Source: UBA2645 sp044360285 (GTDB taxonomy: Bacteria; Pseudomonadota; Alphaproteobacteria; Rickettsiales; UBA1997). Taken from it: a stretch of DNA of 56,502 nucleotides. Positions within the stretch are counted from its first letter, which is position 1; every line of letters begins with the position of its first letter. The notes under the pieces were generated by a model that made no database searches, was not told the origin of the DNA, and was given only the letters and a program-made list of their open reading frames with translations. Shown piece by piece: positions 16,867 to 25,647 of the stretch. Location of the stretch: NCBI GenBank assembly GCA_044360285.1, contig JBIKKP010000004.1, positions 1-56,502 of the forward strand, given 5' to 3'. The translations under genes and the position numbers were made by a program.

Positions 16867-17585
16867 TGTTGCTCGGTTTTTTTATTTTTGTTGCGCTGCT
16901 GGTTTTGCTTAATCCTGCTCCACTGCGCGGTGATTGGTCGAAAGCCAGTTGCGAAAGTGCAAATTTAGTTTTACCGGCGGTGCATGATTTTGAACCGCAG
17001 GTACAAATTTACACTGCCCCGGCCTTCGCCTGGCGCGGCAAATTCAGTGTTCACACCTGGATTGCCTTCAAAGAAAAAGGCGCAAAAAGCTACATCACTT
17101 CGCACGTGGCTTTGTGGAATCTTTATCGCTCAAATAGTGTTGTGGCTTTTGAAGAAGACCTGCCAGATCGCTATTGGTATGGCGCGCGGCCAAAAATTAT
17201 TTTTTCTCTGAGTGGTGAAGAGGCGCAAAAAGCTATTCCAAAAATTTGTGCAGCGATTGATTCCTATCCTTATCAAGCCTACTACCGCGCCTATCCAGGG
17301 CCAAACAGCAACAGTTACATTTCACACATTATTCGCCAAGTTCCCGAGCTAAAAACCATTTTACCAAGCAATGCAATTGGTAAAGATTGGCTCTGCAACG
17401 GCAGGTTTTATGCGCTTTCGGAAGGAAAAAGTGGAATTCAATTTTCGCTTTTTGGTTTGCTTGGAATCATCATTGGCCTGCGTGAAGGCATTGAAATCAA
17501 CATCATTGGATTTTCTCTTGGCGTAAGTTTTATGCCTTTAGCGCTTAGAATCCCAGTCTTTGGCGAGATTCGTCTGCTAAAATAA
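16866..17585 (+). CDS. DUF3750-family protein
   Basis: A 239-residue protein from the ATG at 16866, which shares one base with the preceding TGA. One N-terminal membrane helix (MLLGFFIFVALLVLL) anchors or exports it. The rest shows the DUF3750 pattern: QIYTAPAFAWRGKFSVHTWIAF, DLPDRYWYGARPK, YRAYPGPNSNSYISHIIRQVPEL, NAIGKDWL and FSLFGLLGIIIGLREGIEIN. The His-Trp and Cys/Asn/Ser-rich blocks suggest a papain-like or permuted NlpC/P60-type fold, but no activity is known to me. Coupled translation with the dioxygenase-like protein suggests a shared envelope role. Confidence 0.85.
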   Translation: MLLGFFIFVALLVLLNPAPLRGDWSKASCESANLVLPAVHDFEPQVQIYTAPAFAWRGKFSVHTWIAFKEKGAKSYITSHVALWNLYRSNSVVAFEEDLPDRYWYGARPKIIFSLSGEEAQKAIPKICAAIDSYPYQAYYRAYPGPNSNSYISHIIRQVPELKTILPSNAIGKDWLCNGRFYALSEGKSGIQFSLFGLLGIIIGLREGIEINIIGFSLGVSFMPLALRIPVFGEIRLLK

Positions 17586-17586
17586 T

Positions 17587-18063
17587 TCACTGCCGATTAG
17601 ACCTTTGCGGCTTTGGAACTTGGCGGTTTGGATTGTAAGAATCGTCGTTTGAATAGGGATTGTAATTTGGCGCATAATAAGCTGGCGGATAGTTGGGGTT
17701 GTAGGAGTGATAGTCGGAATAGTTGTAAGTTCCATAACCAGTTGGTTCTTGGTAATAAGCTTTTTGTTGCGGCGGCATAAAAGTTGCGGAAGCACGGGGT
17801 GCTTGGCTTTGCGGCATTGCTTGTGGCGCAACCGGGATTGGCTCTGGCGGCGAAACTACTGACGCAGGTGGAAGTGAATTTTGTGCAGCGACTGGTGTTG
17901 CTGAAGAAATTACGCCTCCTTGCGATACAGAAATTGGTGGAGCGGTCACGCCAAAATTATTTTGCAGCATGCCATCATCAATTATGTCGGGATTATCTGA
18001 AACCTTGCAGGAACTGGATAGAAGCGATAATGTTAGTGCGAAAATTTTTAGAAAATTTTTCAT
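17587..18063 (-). CDS. Hypothetical Pro/Tyr/Asn-rich lipoprotein
   Basis: A lipoprotein of 158 residues with acylation site at Cys19 (LLSSSC). The remainder is low-complexity. A Pro/Ala/Val/Ser-rich middle is followed from about residue 100 by Tyr/Asn/Pro-rich sequence (YNYSDYHSYNPNYPPAYY) and a basic tail. No domain is recognisable. Such composition suggests an extended surface or peptidoglycan-spanning tether. It converges with the DUF3750 gene (one base between stops) and diverges from rarA. Confidence 0.7.
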   Translation of the reverse strand: MKNFLKIFALTLSLLSSSCKVSDNPDIIDDGMLQNNFGVTAPPISVSQGGVISSATPVAAQNSLPPASVVSPPEPIPVAPQAMPQSQAPRASATFMPPQQKAYYQEPTGYGTYNYSDYHSYNPNYPPAYYAPNYNPYSNDDSYNPNRQVPKPQRSNRQ

Positions 18064-18142
18064 TTTGCTGAATTGAGTTCTATTTAAAGCCTTGCGGCTG
18101 TTGACTCTGTTAGGTAGTAGAAATTTTAAAGAAAACTAAATC

Positions 18143-19480
18143 ATGAAAAAAAATTCAGGAAAAATCCAACCACTTGCTGATTTAATGCGCCCGGAAACCT
18201 TGCAAGACGTGGCTGGACAAGACCATCTTTTTGGTGAATTTGGCGCGTTAAGTGCGATTGAAAAATCAAAAAATGTTCCATCGTTAATTTTATTTGGGCC
18301 TTCGGGAGTTGGAAAAACAACGATTGCCAAAGCTTTGGCAAAAATTTCTGACGCAAAATTTATTGTGATGTCAGCGATAAATTCTGGTGCCGCCGATATT
18401 CGAAGAATTGTTGAAGAAGCGGTTCGAAAATCGCAAGACACCTCTGATTTACTGGCGCCGCAAGCTGCTGAAAAAAATAACCAAAGAACAATTTTGATGG
18501 TCGATGAAATCCATCATTTCAACAAAACGCAGCAAGACCTCTTTTTACCATTCATTGAAGATGGCACAATTACTTTGATTGGAACAACAACTGAAAATCC
18601 CTCATTTCACCTCAACTCAGCGCTGCTTTCGCGCTGTAAGGTGATTACGCTAAACGCGCTTGATGAGTTGGCGCTGGAAAAAATTTTACAGCGACTTGAA
18701 GAAAAAAATTCACTGCAACTTCCGCTCAACAAAGAAGCGCGCGAAGGCTTGATAGCACTTGCTTGCGGCGATGCGAGATATTTGTTAAATGCTTGCGAAG
18801 AATTGCTTAAAATCGCGCCAAAAAAGCCGTTAAATTATGATGAGCTGCAAAAAATTATTTCAAAACGTGCAGCCTCTTTCGACAAAAAAGGCGATATTTT
18901 TTACAATCTGATCAGCGCTTTCCACAAGTCACTGCGCGGCTCGGACGTTGATGCGGCGCTTTATTATTTGGCGCGCATGCTCGACTCGGGCCAAGATCCG
19001 TACTACATCTTGCGGCGTATGGCGCGCTTTGCCACTGAGGACGTTGGTTTGGCGGATCCAGATGCGCTTTTATGCGTGATGGCGGCGAAGGAAAATTATG
19101 AATTTTTGGGCAGTCCGGAAGGTGATTATGCGCTGAGCCACGCCGCAATTTACTTGGCCTGCGCGCCGAAGTCGAATGCGTCTTACGTTGCGCATAAAGC
19201 GGCGATTGCTGCAGCACAAGGCTCTAGAGCCGTTATGCCTCCAAAGAACATTTTAAATGCGCCAACAAAATTGATGAAAGAGCAGGGCTTTTCGCAAGGA
19301 TACATCTATGACCACGACACGCAGAATTGTTTTTCTGGGCAGGAATTTTTTCCATCTGAGCTACTAAGAAAATCGCGGCCGAAATTTTACGAGCCAAATG
19401 AGCGCGGGTTTGAAAGAAAAATCAAAAAGCGGCTGGAATATTGGCAAAAGCTGCGCCGCGAGATAAAAAACCCAGTTTGA
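18143..19480 (+). CDS. rarA: Replication-associated recombination protein A (MgsA/RarA)
   Basis: An AAA+ clamp-loader-like ATPase that acts at stalled replication forks. Walker A GPSGVGKTT is at residues 52-60, and Walker B is MVDEIHHFNKTQQD. TTTENPSFHLNSALLSRC is sensor 1 and the trigger loop, and the C-terminal tetramerisation region contains DPYYILRRMARFATEDVGLADP. The 445 residues match the family length. A TTGACT at 18101 and TTTAAA at 18125 with 18-base spacing could be its promoter, but the -10 match is weak. Confidence 0.96.
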   Translation: MKKNSGKIQPLADLMRPETLQDVAGQDHLFGEFGALSAIEKSKNVPSLILFGPSGVGKTTIAKALAKISDAKFIVMSAINSGAADIRRIVEEAVRKSQDTSDLLAPQAAEKNNQRTILMVDEIHHFNKTQQDLFLPFIEDGTITLIGTTTENPSFHLNSALLSRCKVITLNALDELALEKILQRLEEKNSLQLPLNKEAREGLIALACGDARYLLNACEELLKIAPKKPLNYDELQKIISKRAASFDKKGDIFYNLISAFHKSLRGSDVDAALYYLARMLDSGQDPYYILRRMARFATEDVGLADPDALLCVMAAKENYEFLGSPEGDYALSHAAIYLACAPKSNASYVAHKAAIAAAQGSRAVMPPKNILNAPTKLMKEQGFSQGYIYDHDTQNCFSGQEFFPSELLRKSRPKFYEPNERGFERKIKKRLEYWQKLRREIKNPV

Positions 19481-19520
19481 TGATTGTTTAAAAAATTGCA
19501 GCTCGTTTCAGAAATTAAAA

Positions 19521-20828
19521 TTATCGACGTATTTCAACGCTGAATTTGTGTGCATCCAATCCTTCGCACTCAGCCAGAACTGACGTGGCTTCAGCCAGTT
19601 TGTTAAAAGAATTTTTGTTGCAAGAAATCAGCGAAATTCTTTTCAAGAAATCAAACACTGACAAGCCGCTAGAAAATTTTGCTGTGCCTTCTGTGGGCAG
19701 CGTGTGACTTGGTCCAGCCATGTAATCACCAATTGTTTCAGGAGTATAATTTCCAAGAAAAATTGCGCCAGCATTGCGAATTTTTGGCAGAAATTTTTTT
19801 GGATTTTTTGTGGCAATTTCTAAATGCTCAGGAGCGATGAAGTTAGCCAAGTGCGTGGCGTCTTCGATGTTTTTTAAAACAAAAATTGCCGAATTTTTCA
19901 GTGATTCATCAATAATTTTTTGACGCGGTAATTGCGTTTTTATTTCTGCGATTTTGGCAAGAATTTCTTTCGCAAAATCTGCGCTATCAGTTATAATAAA
20001 CGCCTTCGAATCAACTCCGTGCTCAAGCTGCGAAAGCGCGTCAGCAGCAACCCAAGAAGTGGGAACTACATTTTTTTGCGCAATAATTGTGATGTCGCTT
20101 GGGCCGGCAATTGAGTCAATTCCAGCTTCGCCAAAAATTATTTTTTTGGCGCAAGCAACGTAAGAATTTCCGGGGCCAACAATTTTATTAACTTTTTTTA
20201 CAGTTTTTGTGCCATAGGCCAAAGCAGCAATTGCTTGGCTTCCACCGATTTTGTAGATTTTTTTTACGCCACAAATTTTTGCCGCAAAAAGCACAGCGGG
20301 ATTGATTTGTCCAGCATTAGTTGGTGCGCAAATTGAAATTTCTTTTACACCACAAACCAGGGCGGGAATAACAGACATCAGCACGGAAGAGGGGTAAGAG
20401 GCGGTTCCACCTGGAACATAAATTCCCGCGCAATCAACTGCGCGCCAGCAATTTCCAAGTTCTACACCTTCTTTGTCTTTGAAGAGAAAATCTTTTGGAA
20501 GTTGGTGTTGATGATATTTTTTGATGCGGCGATAGGCCATTTTCAAGGCGCTGGCGACTTTTTTGTCGACAAGTTTTTCTGAATTTTCGATTTCTTTTTC
20601 GCTGAAAATTAAATCCTTCGCTGTTGAAAAATTAGTTTTGTCAAATGCGTTGGAGTAAGAAATTAGCGCCGCGTCGCCATTTTTTTTAACCTCGTCAATA
20701 ATTTCTCGCGCGCGTTTTTCGACGTCAAAATTTTGATTTTGAGTTTTGCTTAAAAACTTGTAAAAGTCGCTATTTTCAAGGCCAGAAAGGTTGTCTGAAA
20801 GTTTCTGCGTAACTGAAAAAATTCTCAT
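19521..20828 (-). CDS. hisD: Histidinol dehydrogenase
   Basis: Catalyses the last two oxidations of histidine synthesis with NAD+ and Zn2+. The 435 residues show YVPGGTASYPSSVLM, VNKIVGPGNSYV, the Zn/active-site stretch SQLEHGVDSKAF and IAPEHLEI, and GPSHTLPT near the C-terminus. The stop of the upstream DUF192 gene and the hisD start share base 20828. No other his gene is adjacent; hisE lies 15 kb away in another operon, so the histidine pathway is scattered. Confidence 0.97.
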   Translation of the reverse strand: MRIFSVTQKLSDNLSGLENSDFYKFLSKTQNQNFDVEKRAREIIDEVKKNGDAALISYSNAFDKTNFSTAKDLIFSEKEIENSEKLVDKKVASALKMAYRRIKKYHQHQLPKDFLFKDKEGVELGNCWRAVDCAGIYVPGGTASYPSSVLMSVIPALVCGVKEISICAPTNAGQINPAVLFAAKICGVKKIYKIGGSQAIAALAYGTKTVKKVNKIVGPGNSYVACAKKIIFGEAGIDSIAGPSDITIIAQKNVVPTSWVAADALSQLEHGVDSKAFIITDSADFAKEILAKIAEIKTQLPRQKIIDESLKNSAIFVLKNIEDATHLANFIAPEHLEIATKNPKKFLPKIRNAGAIFLGNYTPETIGDYMAGPSHTLPTEGTAKFSSGLSVFDFLKRISLISCNKNSFNKLAEATSVLAECEGLDAHKFSVEIRR

Positions 20829-21337
20829 TAGTAGTCTACTTGCTGTCCAATTTTAATGCCGAATTTTTTGACAAGTCCGGCGTTGATTTCTAGGGCTTTA
20901 TCAACTTTCTCGTGCGATGAAATGATGTCTAAAGAGTGCGGAACTGCATTTTCTGTGATTGAAACGATCTTGTCATCTTCGTCGATAAAAATCATGTCGA
21001 GCGGAATTTTTGTATTTTTCATCCACATCGCAACAATTTCGTTATTGGGAAATTCAAAAAGCATGCCGTGATTTTTATCGAGGTTTTTTAGATTCATCAG
21101 CCCGTACATGCGCTTGTGGTTTGTGTCGGCAACTGCAACAAGAAACCCAGCAACCTGCTTATCACCATCAATAATCTGTAATTTTACGTTGTAGTTTTGA
21201 GGATCGCGGTTAAATCCAACAATCTCTTTAGCGTCAATGATTTCGGGCGCGCGCAAGATCACAAAAATCACAGCAATTGCACAAAATACAAAAAAAGTGA
21301 AACGTTTTAAGTCAAATTTCAGCGCTGTTTTTTTCAT
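20828..21337 (-). CDS. DUF192 family protein
   Basis: A 169-residue protein with a basic N-terminus and one membrane helix (about residues 13-29, FTFFVFCAIAVIFVILR). A DUF192 domain follows: VAVADTNHKRMYGLMNLKNL, MLFEFPNNEIVAMWMKNTKIPLDMIFID and ALEINAGLVKKFGIKIGQQV. DUF192 proteins are small periplasmic or membrane-tethered domains of unknown biochemical role. The gene precedes hisD with a 1-base overlap. Its 5' end overlaps the 5' end of divergent lptA by about 40 bases if lptA starts at 21297. Confidence 0.88.
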   Translation of the reverse strand: MKKTALKFDLKRFTFFVFCAIAVIFVILRAPEIIDAKEIVGFNRDPQNYNVKLQIIDGDKQVAGFLVAVADTNHKRMYGLMNLKNLDKNHGMLFEFPNNEIVAMWMKNTKIPLDMIFIDEDDKIVSITENAVPHSLDIISSHEKVDKALEINAGLVKKFGIKIGQQVDY

Positions 21338-21908
21338 ATTTTTTCTGATTTTTTTAGGAAGTTTTAAAGCTGTTGCAGCCCCTGGGAATAAGGCTCAGAA
21401 GAAGTCCGAGGCGCCAACAAGAATAAGATCTGACATCATCGACATCAAGCGAAAATCCCAAGTAATCGACTTCATCAACAATGTTGTTGTGGAAAAAGAA
21501 GATAGCTCGCTTTTGGCCGAGAAAATGACGGTGACTTATTACGAAAAGCAAGAAGACGACACTGAGTCAAAAATCAAAAGAATTGATGCAAAAGAAAATG
21601 TAAAAATTTTCACCGATGAATTCATTGGCAGCGGCGATTCCGGCTATTTTGAGCCTGATAAAAATATCTTTGTTTTGGAAAAAAATGTTGTGATCAATAA
21701 CGGAACATCAATTGCCAGCGGTGATAAATTTATTTACGATTTGACCACAAAAAAAGGAAATTTTGTTGGCAAAAAAGAAGAAACAGTTGGAACTGCTAGC
21801 GATGTTCAATCAACGGACAAGAGGGTGACCGTTGTTATTGGTGATGACGTCAAACAACAAAAAAAGTCAAAAAAATCACAAGAAGAAAATGAGCAGCAAA
21901 ATCCTTAG
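21297..21908 (+). CDS. lptA: LPS transport periplasmic protein LptA (OstA domain)
   Basis: Carries LPS across the periplasm as part of the Lpt bridge. I choose the GTG at 21297, giving MKRFKSNFSAVFFIFFLIFLGSF as signal peptide; the frame is open back to an ATG at 21237. The mature OstA/LptA beta-jellyroll reads TRIRSDIIDIKRKSQVIDFINNVVVEKEDSSLLAEKMTV, then IKRIDAKENVKIF and GDSGYFEPDKNIFVLEKNV. A charged tail (KQQKKSKKSQEENEQ) ends the protein. The lptB start lies 20 bases inside its 3' end. No lptC-like gene precedes it; that position holds divergent DUF192. Confidence 0.86.
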   Translation: MKRFKSNFSAVFFIFFLIFLGSFKAVAAPGNKAQKKSEAPTRIRSDIIDIKRKSQVIDFINNVVVEKEDSSLLAEKMTVTYYEKQEDDTESKIKRIDAKENVKIFTDEFIGSGDSGYFEPDKNIFVLEKNVVINNGTSIASGDKFIYDLTTKKGNFVGKKEETVGTASDVQSTDKRVTVVIGDDVKQQKKSKKSQEENEQQNP

Positions 21909-22617
21909 TGTTCAAAATTTAAATAAAAGCTACGGCAAAAAAACCGTAATTCGTGACATTAGTCTTGATATTAAACAAGGCGAAGTCGTTGGGCTTCTAG
22001 GGCCAAATGGCGCTGGAAAAACCACCTGTTTTTATATGATTGTTGGTTTGGTTGATGTTGGAAGTGGCAACATTTTCATTGATCAAATTGATATCACACA
22101 AATGCCAATGTATCAGCGCGCACGCCTTGGTATTGGATATTTGCCGCAAGAAGCATCAATTTTTCGCGGCATGAATGTTGAAGATAATATCTATTCAATC
22201 CTTGAAATTGCTGAAGCCAACGAGGTTAAGCGCAAAGAAAAACTTGAGCAATTGCTTGAAGAATTTTCCATCACTCACATTCGCAAATCGCACGCTCTGG
22301 CTCTTTCGGGCGGTGAAAGAAGACGTGTTGAAATTGCGCGCGCTTTGGCGACTAACCCTTCATTTATCTTGCTCGACGAGCCATTTGCCGGCGTTGATCC
22401 AATTGCTGTAAACGACATCAGGCAAATGGTGATGCATCTAAAAGATCGTGGACTTGGTGTTTTGATTACTGATCACAATGTGCGCGAAACCTTGTCAATC
22501 GTCGATCGCGCCTATATCGTTTATGATGGCTTGGTGCTTGCGTCAGGAACGAAGGATGAAATTGTTGGCCACGGCGATGTGCGTAAATTCTATCTTGGTG
22601 AAGATTTTAAGTTCTAA
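21889..22617 (+). CDS. lptB: LPS export ABC transporter ATP-binding protein
   Basis: The cytoplasmic ATPase of the LptB2FGC transporter. The start is ATG 21889 (MSSKILSVQNLNKSYG), preceded by the purine-rich AGAAGAAA; the frame extends 19 codons further up inside lptA. Walker A GPNGAGKTT is at residues 38-46, the ABC signature is LSGGERRRVEIARAL, Walker B is FILLDEPFAGVDP, and the H-loop is LITDHNVRET. Its stop is directly followed by the ATG of a glycosyltransferase gene, with no spacing. That replaces the rpoN/hpf genes often found behind lptB. Confidence 0.97.
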   Translation: MSSKILSVQNLNKSYGKKTVIRDISLDIKQGEVVGLLGPNGAGKTTCFYMIVGLVDVGSGNIFIDQIDITQMPMYQRARLGIGYLPQEASIFRGMNVEDNIYSILEIAEANEVKRKEKLEQLLEEFSITHIRKSHALALSGGERRRVEIARALATNPSFILLDEPFAGVDPIAVNDIRQMVMHLKDRGLGVLITDHNVRETLSIVDRAYIVYDGLVLASGTKDEIVGHGDVRKFYLGEDFKF

Positions 22618-23640
22618 ATGACAAGCATTTACACCAAAGAAGACACGATTTTCGTTCAAATCGCTGCCTATCGCGACCCAGAGCTGCAGCACACTCTGCA
22701 AGATTTATTCAAGAAAGCGAAGCGCCCAGAAAATATTTTCATTGGCCTTTGTCATCAATATGACATCAGAGACAAAAGCGATAATGATCTTTTCCAAATT
22801 CCTTTTCCGCGGCCTGCGCAAATAAGGCTCGACGAACTCGATTTTCGCCAAGCGCGCGGTGTTTGTTATGCCAGAAACCGCGTTCAGAAATTATGGCGCG
22901 GCGAAAAATGGACGCTGATGATTGATTCGCACATGCGCTTCCAACAAGACTGGGACGAAATTTTGGTGACAATTGCCAAAGATTTAATTGAGCAAGGTGT
23001 GGCAAAGCCTGCGCTGAGCACTTATGTGGCGCCTTACACAATTAAGCATGGTGAAGTGAAAATTGTGTCTTCGACTTATGCTAAAGTTGAAGATGAGCTA
23101 GTAAAAATGCATGGTAGCACGCCAATCAAGATTGTGCAGCCACTTCTTGCCGCTTTCGTTTCAATGCATTTTTGCTTCTCCAGCGCAAAAATAATCGAAG
23201 AAATTCCTTACGATCCTCATATTTATTTTTTAGGCGAAGAAATTGCCATGTCGGCGCGCATTTGGACTTCTGGTTGGGATATTTTTGTGCCGCATAAATA
23301 CGTGGTTTCGCATTTATTTCGTGACGACAATGACAGAAAATGCTACAGAAAAATTGCTGATCACGATGTTTGCGACTACAAAAAGCTAAGCGCCGATGGC
23401 AAAAAAAGAGTTCGCCATTTATTTGGAACCGTTAGTTGTGACGATGAAGAGGTTTTGTGCGAACTTGAAAAATATGGTTTTGGCTCAGTTCGAACTTTAC
23501 GCGATTACGAAAGATTTTCTGGTGTTGATTTTAAAAAAATTCTTTTTCGCGAAAGGGCGAAGAAGTCAGTATTCTCTCTATGGGATCCCGTCTTAACAAA
23601 AAGCGAAGTCAAAGAAATTTTTGCCAAAATTGATGAGTAA
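22618..23640 (+). CDS. GT60-like (Skp1 GlcNAc-transferase family) glycosyltransferase
   Basis: A 340-residue cytoplasmic protein. IFVQIAAYRDPELQHTLQDLF, ENIFIGLCHQ, ARGVCYARNRVQKLWRGE and the DxD-type motif IDSHMRF (Asp103 to His105) followed by WDEIL match the GlcNAc domain of family GT60. That family is best known from eukaryotic Skp1 hydroxyproline GlcNAc-transferase. FLGEEIAMSARIWTSGWDIFVPHK fits the acceptor half. Bacterial members are uncharacterised to my knowledge. Position directly after lptB and coupling to the methyltransferase-like gene suggest surface-glycan or LPS modification. A protein-glycosylating enzyme remains possible. Confidence 0.83.
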   Translation: MTSIYTKEDTIFVQIAAYRDPELQHTLQDLFKKAKRPENIFIGLCHQYDIRDKSDNDLFQIPFPRPAQIRLDELDFRQARGVCYARNRVQKLWRGEKWTLMIDSHMRFQQDWDEILVTIAKDLIEQGVAKPALSTYVAPYTIKHGEVKIVSSTYAKVEDELVKMHGSTPIKIVQPLLAAFVSMHFCFSSAKIIEEIPYDPHIYFLGEEIAMSARIWTSGWDIFVPHKYVVSHLFRDDNDRKCYRKIADHDVCDYKKLSADGKKRVRHLFGTVSCDDEEVLCELEKYGFGSVRTLRDYERFSGVDFKKILFRERAKKSVFSLWDPVLTKSEVKEIFAKIDE

Positions 23641-24466
23641 AAAACGCCACCTTAATTCAATTATAGAAATTTTCTCAAATATCAGTTCGCTGCTTGATAT
23701 TCAATGCGGCAAGCCATTTGAAGTAGAAAAAAATCTAGCGGGAAATGGCAACTTAACTTATTTTGGCATCGATCTTCGCCAAAACTTGATTGAACAAAAC
23801 CGTCAGCATTTCCGTGGCGATTGCCATAAAATTTTTCTCGATCTTGACGCCAGCAACGAAACTTTGCCGAAAGTAGATCTAGTTTTTTGTCTCAATTTTC
23901 TTTCGCATTTGCCGGTTGGAAATATGTGGTCAACCCTTGAAAACATTAACGCTAGCGGTGCTAAATACTTTCTAACTGATTTTGATTTAACCAAGGCGCC
24001 ATTCTATTTTCCTAAACCAACCTTCTTGCTTCCGTCCTTTGATTCGAAAGCGCCGCTCCATTTTTACAAAATCTCGCAGATTAGTTATTTCATGGATCAA
24101 AAGGATGAAAAATCTGCCAAGATACGTCTGCAGTTGTTCGAAGTTCTTGAAGAAGAAATGGAATTTCTCAGCGCACCTTTTGATGACCACAAAATGTTTG
24201 AAAAAACAATCGCCGATTTTTTGGTGCTTGATGGAAATACGCACAGTAAAATTTACTATCGCGACGAGCCTTACCACAGCATCATGCTAAGAAGCGGCGC
24301 GTTGCCGGCGCGAGACAATCTTTTTCGTATAATCTATCAAATCGAGTTTGATTTGCTCGATAAGAAATACTTTTTCATTAAAGCTGACGATTTCCTTTTG
24401 TCGCGCGTTCTGCTCTGTGACTATATTCGTTGGAAGTTCAACTTAAATCAATTTTCTAAATTTTAG
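23633..24466 (+). CDS. Methyltransferase-like protein with unknown C-terminal domain
   Basis: The ATG at 23633 overlaps the glycosyltransferase stop by 8 bases; an in-frame ATG at 23621 is also possible. Residues 1-150 resemble a class I SAM methyltransferase, with a degenerate motif I (LLDIQCGKP instead of LDxGxGxG), then FGIDLRQNLI, VDLVFCLNFLSHLP and SGAKYFLTDFDLTKAPF. The remaining 125 residues (from about MDQKDEKSAKI) match nothing I know. The altered glycine motif leaves SAM binding in doubt. It is probably a partner of the GT60-like enzyme. Confidence 0.65.
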   Translation: MSKKRHLNSIIEIFSNISSLLDIQCGKPFEVEKNLAGNGNLTYFGIDLRQNLIEQNRQHFRGDCHKIFLDLDASNETLPKVDLVFCLNFLSHLPVGNMWSTLENINASGAKYFLTDFDLTKAPFYFPKPTFLLPSFDSKAPLHFYKISQISYFMDQKDEKSAKIRLQLFEVLEEEMEFLSAPFDDHKMFEKTIADFLVLDGNTHSKIYYRDEPYHSIMLRSGALPARDNLFRIIYQIEFDLLDKKYFFIKADDFLLSRVLLCDYIRWKFNLNQFSKF

Positions 24467-24474
24467 TTTTTCTT

Positions 24475-25647
24475 ATGATGAAAAAAACGCTGAAAAACTT
24501 TTTTGTTTCCGATGTTGCAGGAGGATCTCTGCTGCTGCTTTCAGCCCTTGCTGCATTGCTTGTCGTAAATTTTGGCGGTGCTGATTTTTATCAAAAAATT
24601 TTCTTTACCACTTCGCCGCTGAAATTTGGCGAAATTTTGCAGACAAAAGAACTTACTTTACGTGATTGGATCAATGATGGACTAATGGCCGCCTTCTTTT
24701 TGTTGATGGGGCTTGAGCTAAAAAAAGAAGTAATGGTTGGCGATCTTTCAACAAAGTCAAAACTCATGGCGCCAGCAATTGCAGCACTTGGTGGCGTTAT
24801 AGTTCCGGCGTTGATTTTTTATTTTATCACCAAAACCGAGCCGCAACATTTTCCAGGAATTGCCATCCCTTGCGCAACTGACATTGCTTTTGCTTACGGA
24901 ATCATCTGTTTATTTGGTGATAAAATTTCCAAATCAGCAAAAGTTTTTCTCATCGCCTTGGCAGTGATTGATGATCTGATTGCAATTGTAATTATTGCGA
25001 TTTTTTACTCGCATGACATCAAGGTTGTAAGCCTTGTCTTTAGTGGGCTTGTGATGTTTTTGCTTTGGTTTTTATCTAAGCAGAAAATGAACAAAATTCT
25101 TCCTTACTTATTGCTTGGTGCAGCTTTGTGGCTGTCATTTTTGCGTTCTGGAATTCACCCATCAGTTGCTGGGGTAATTGTTGGCGCCTTCATTCCGTTG
25201 AAAATTCGCAACGAAAATTTCCTCGAAAATTTTGCTCACAAACTATCGCCATTGGTAAATTTTGCGATTCTACCAGTATTTGCTTTCGCCAACGCCGGTG
25301 TGGCTTTGCAATATCTTTCACTTAACGCAATTTTGGAAAGTTCTTTGGCGCTTGGAATTATCGTTGGGCTATTTTTAGGCAAGCAACTTGGTGTATTTCT
25401 CTTCAGCTTTGTGGCAATTCGTTGCGGCCTAGTCAGTCTGCCGCGCGGCGTGAATTGGATGCAATTTTATGCAATTGCCATGCTCACCGGTATTGGCTTT
25501 ACCATGAGTTTGTTCATTGGCGCTCTGGGATTTGAGAATGATAGCTTCCTCTTTAATTATGCAAAATCGGCGGTGCTTATTGGATCAGCATTGTCAGCGG
25601 TTTTTGGCTCGGCCTTACTTGCTTTGTCGATTCGCTTGAAACGCTAA
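24475..25647 (+). CDS. nhaA: Na+/H+ antiporter NhaA
   Basis: An inner-membrane sodium:proton antiporter of 390 residues with about 12 helices. Diagnostic segments are WINDGLMAAFFLLMGLELKKE, PCATDIAFAYGIICLFG and ALAVIDDLIAIVIIAIFYS (the two adjacent Asp of the ion-binding site), plus AMLTGIGFTMSLFIGALGF. It follows the methyltransferase-like gene by 8 bases and its stop overlaps the converging glmM stop by 4 bases. Role: sodium and pH homeostasis. Confidence 0.97.
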   Translation: MMKKTLKNFFVSDVAGGSLLLLSALAALLVVNFGGADFYQKIFFTTSPLKFGEILQTKELTLRDWINDGLMAAFFLLMGLELKKEVMVGDLSTKSKLMAPAIAALGGVIVPALIFYFITKTEPQHFPGIAIPCATDIAFAYGIICLFGDKISKSAKVFLIALAVIDDLIAIVIIAIFYSHDIKVVSLVFSGLVMFLLWFLSKQKMNKILPYLLLGAALWLSFLRSGIHPSVAGVIVGAFIPLKIRNENFLENFAHKLSPLVNFAILPVFAFANAGVALQYLSLNAILESSLALGIIVGLFLGKQLGVFLFSFVAIRCGLVSLPRGVNWMQFYAIAMLTGIGFTMSLFIGALGFENDSFLFNYAKSAVLIGSALSAVFGSALLALSIRLKR

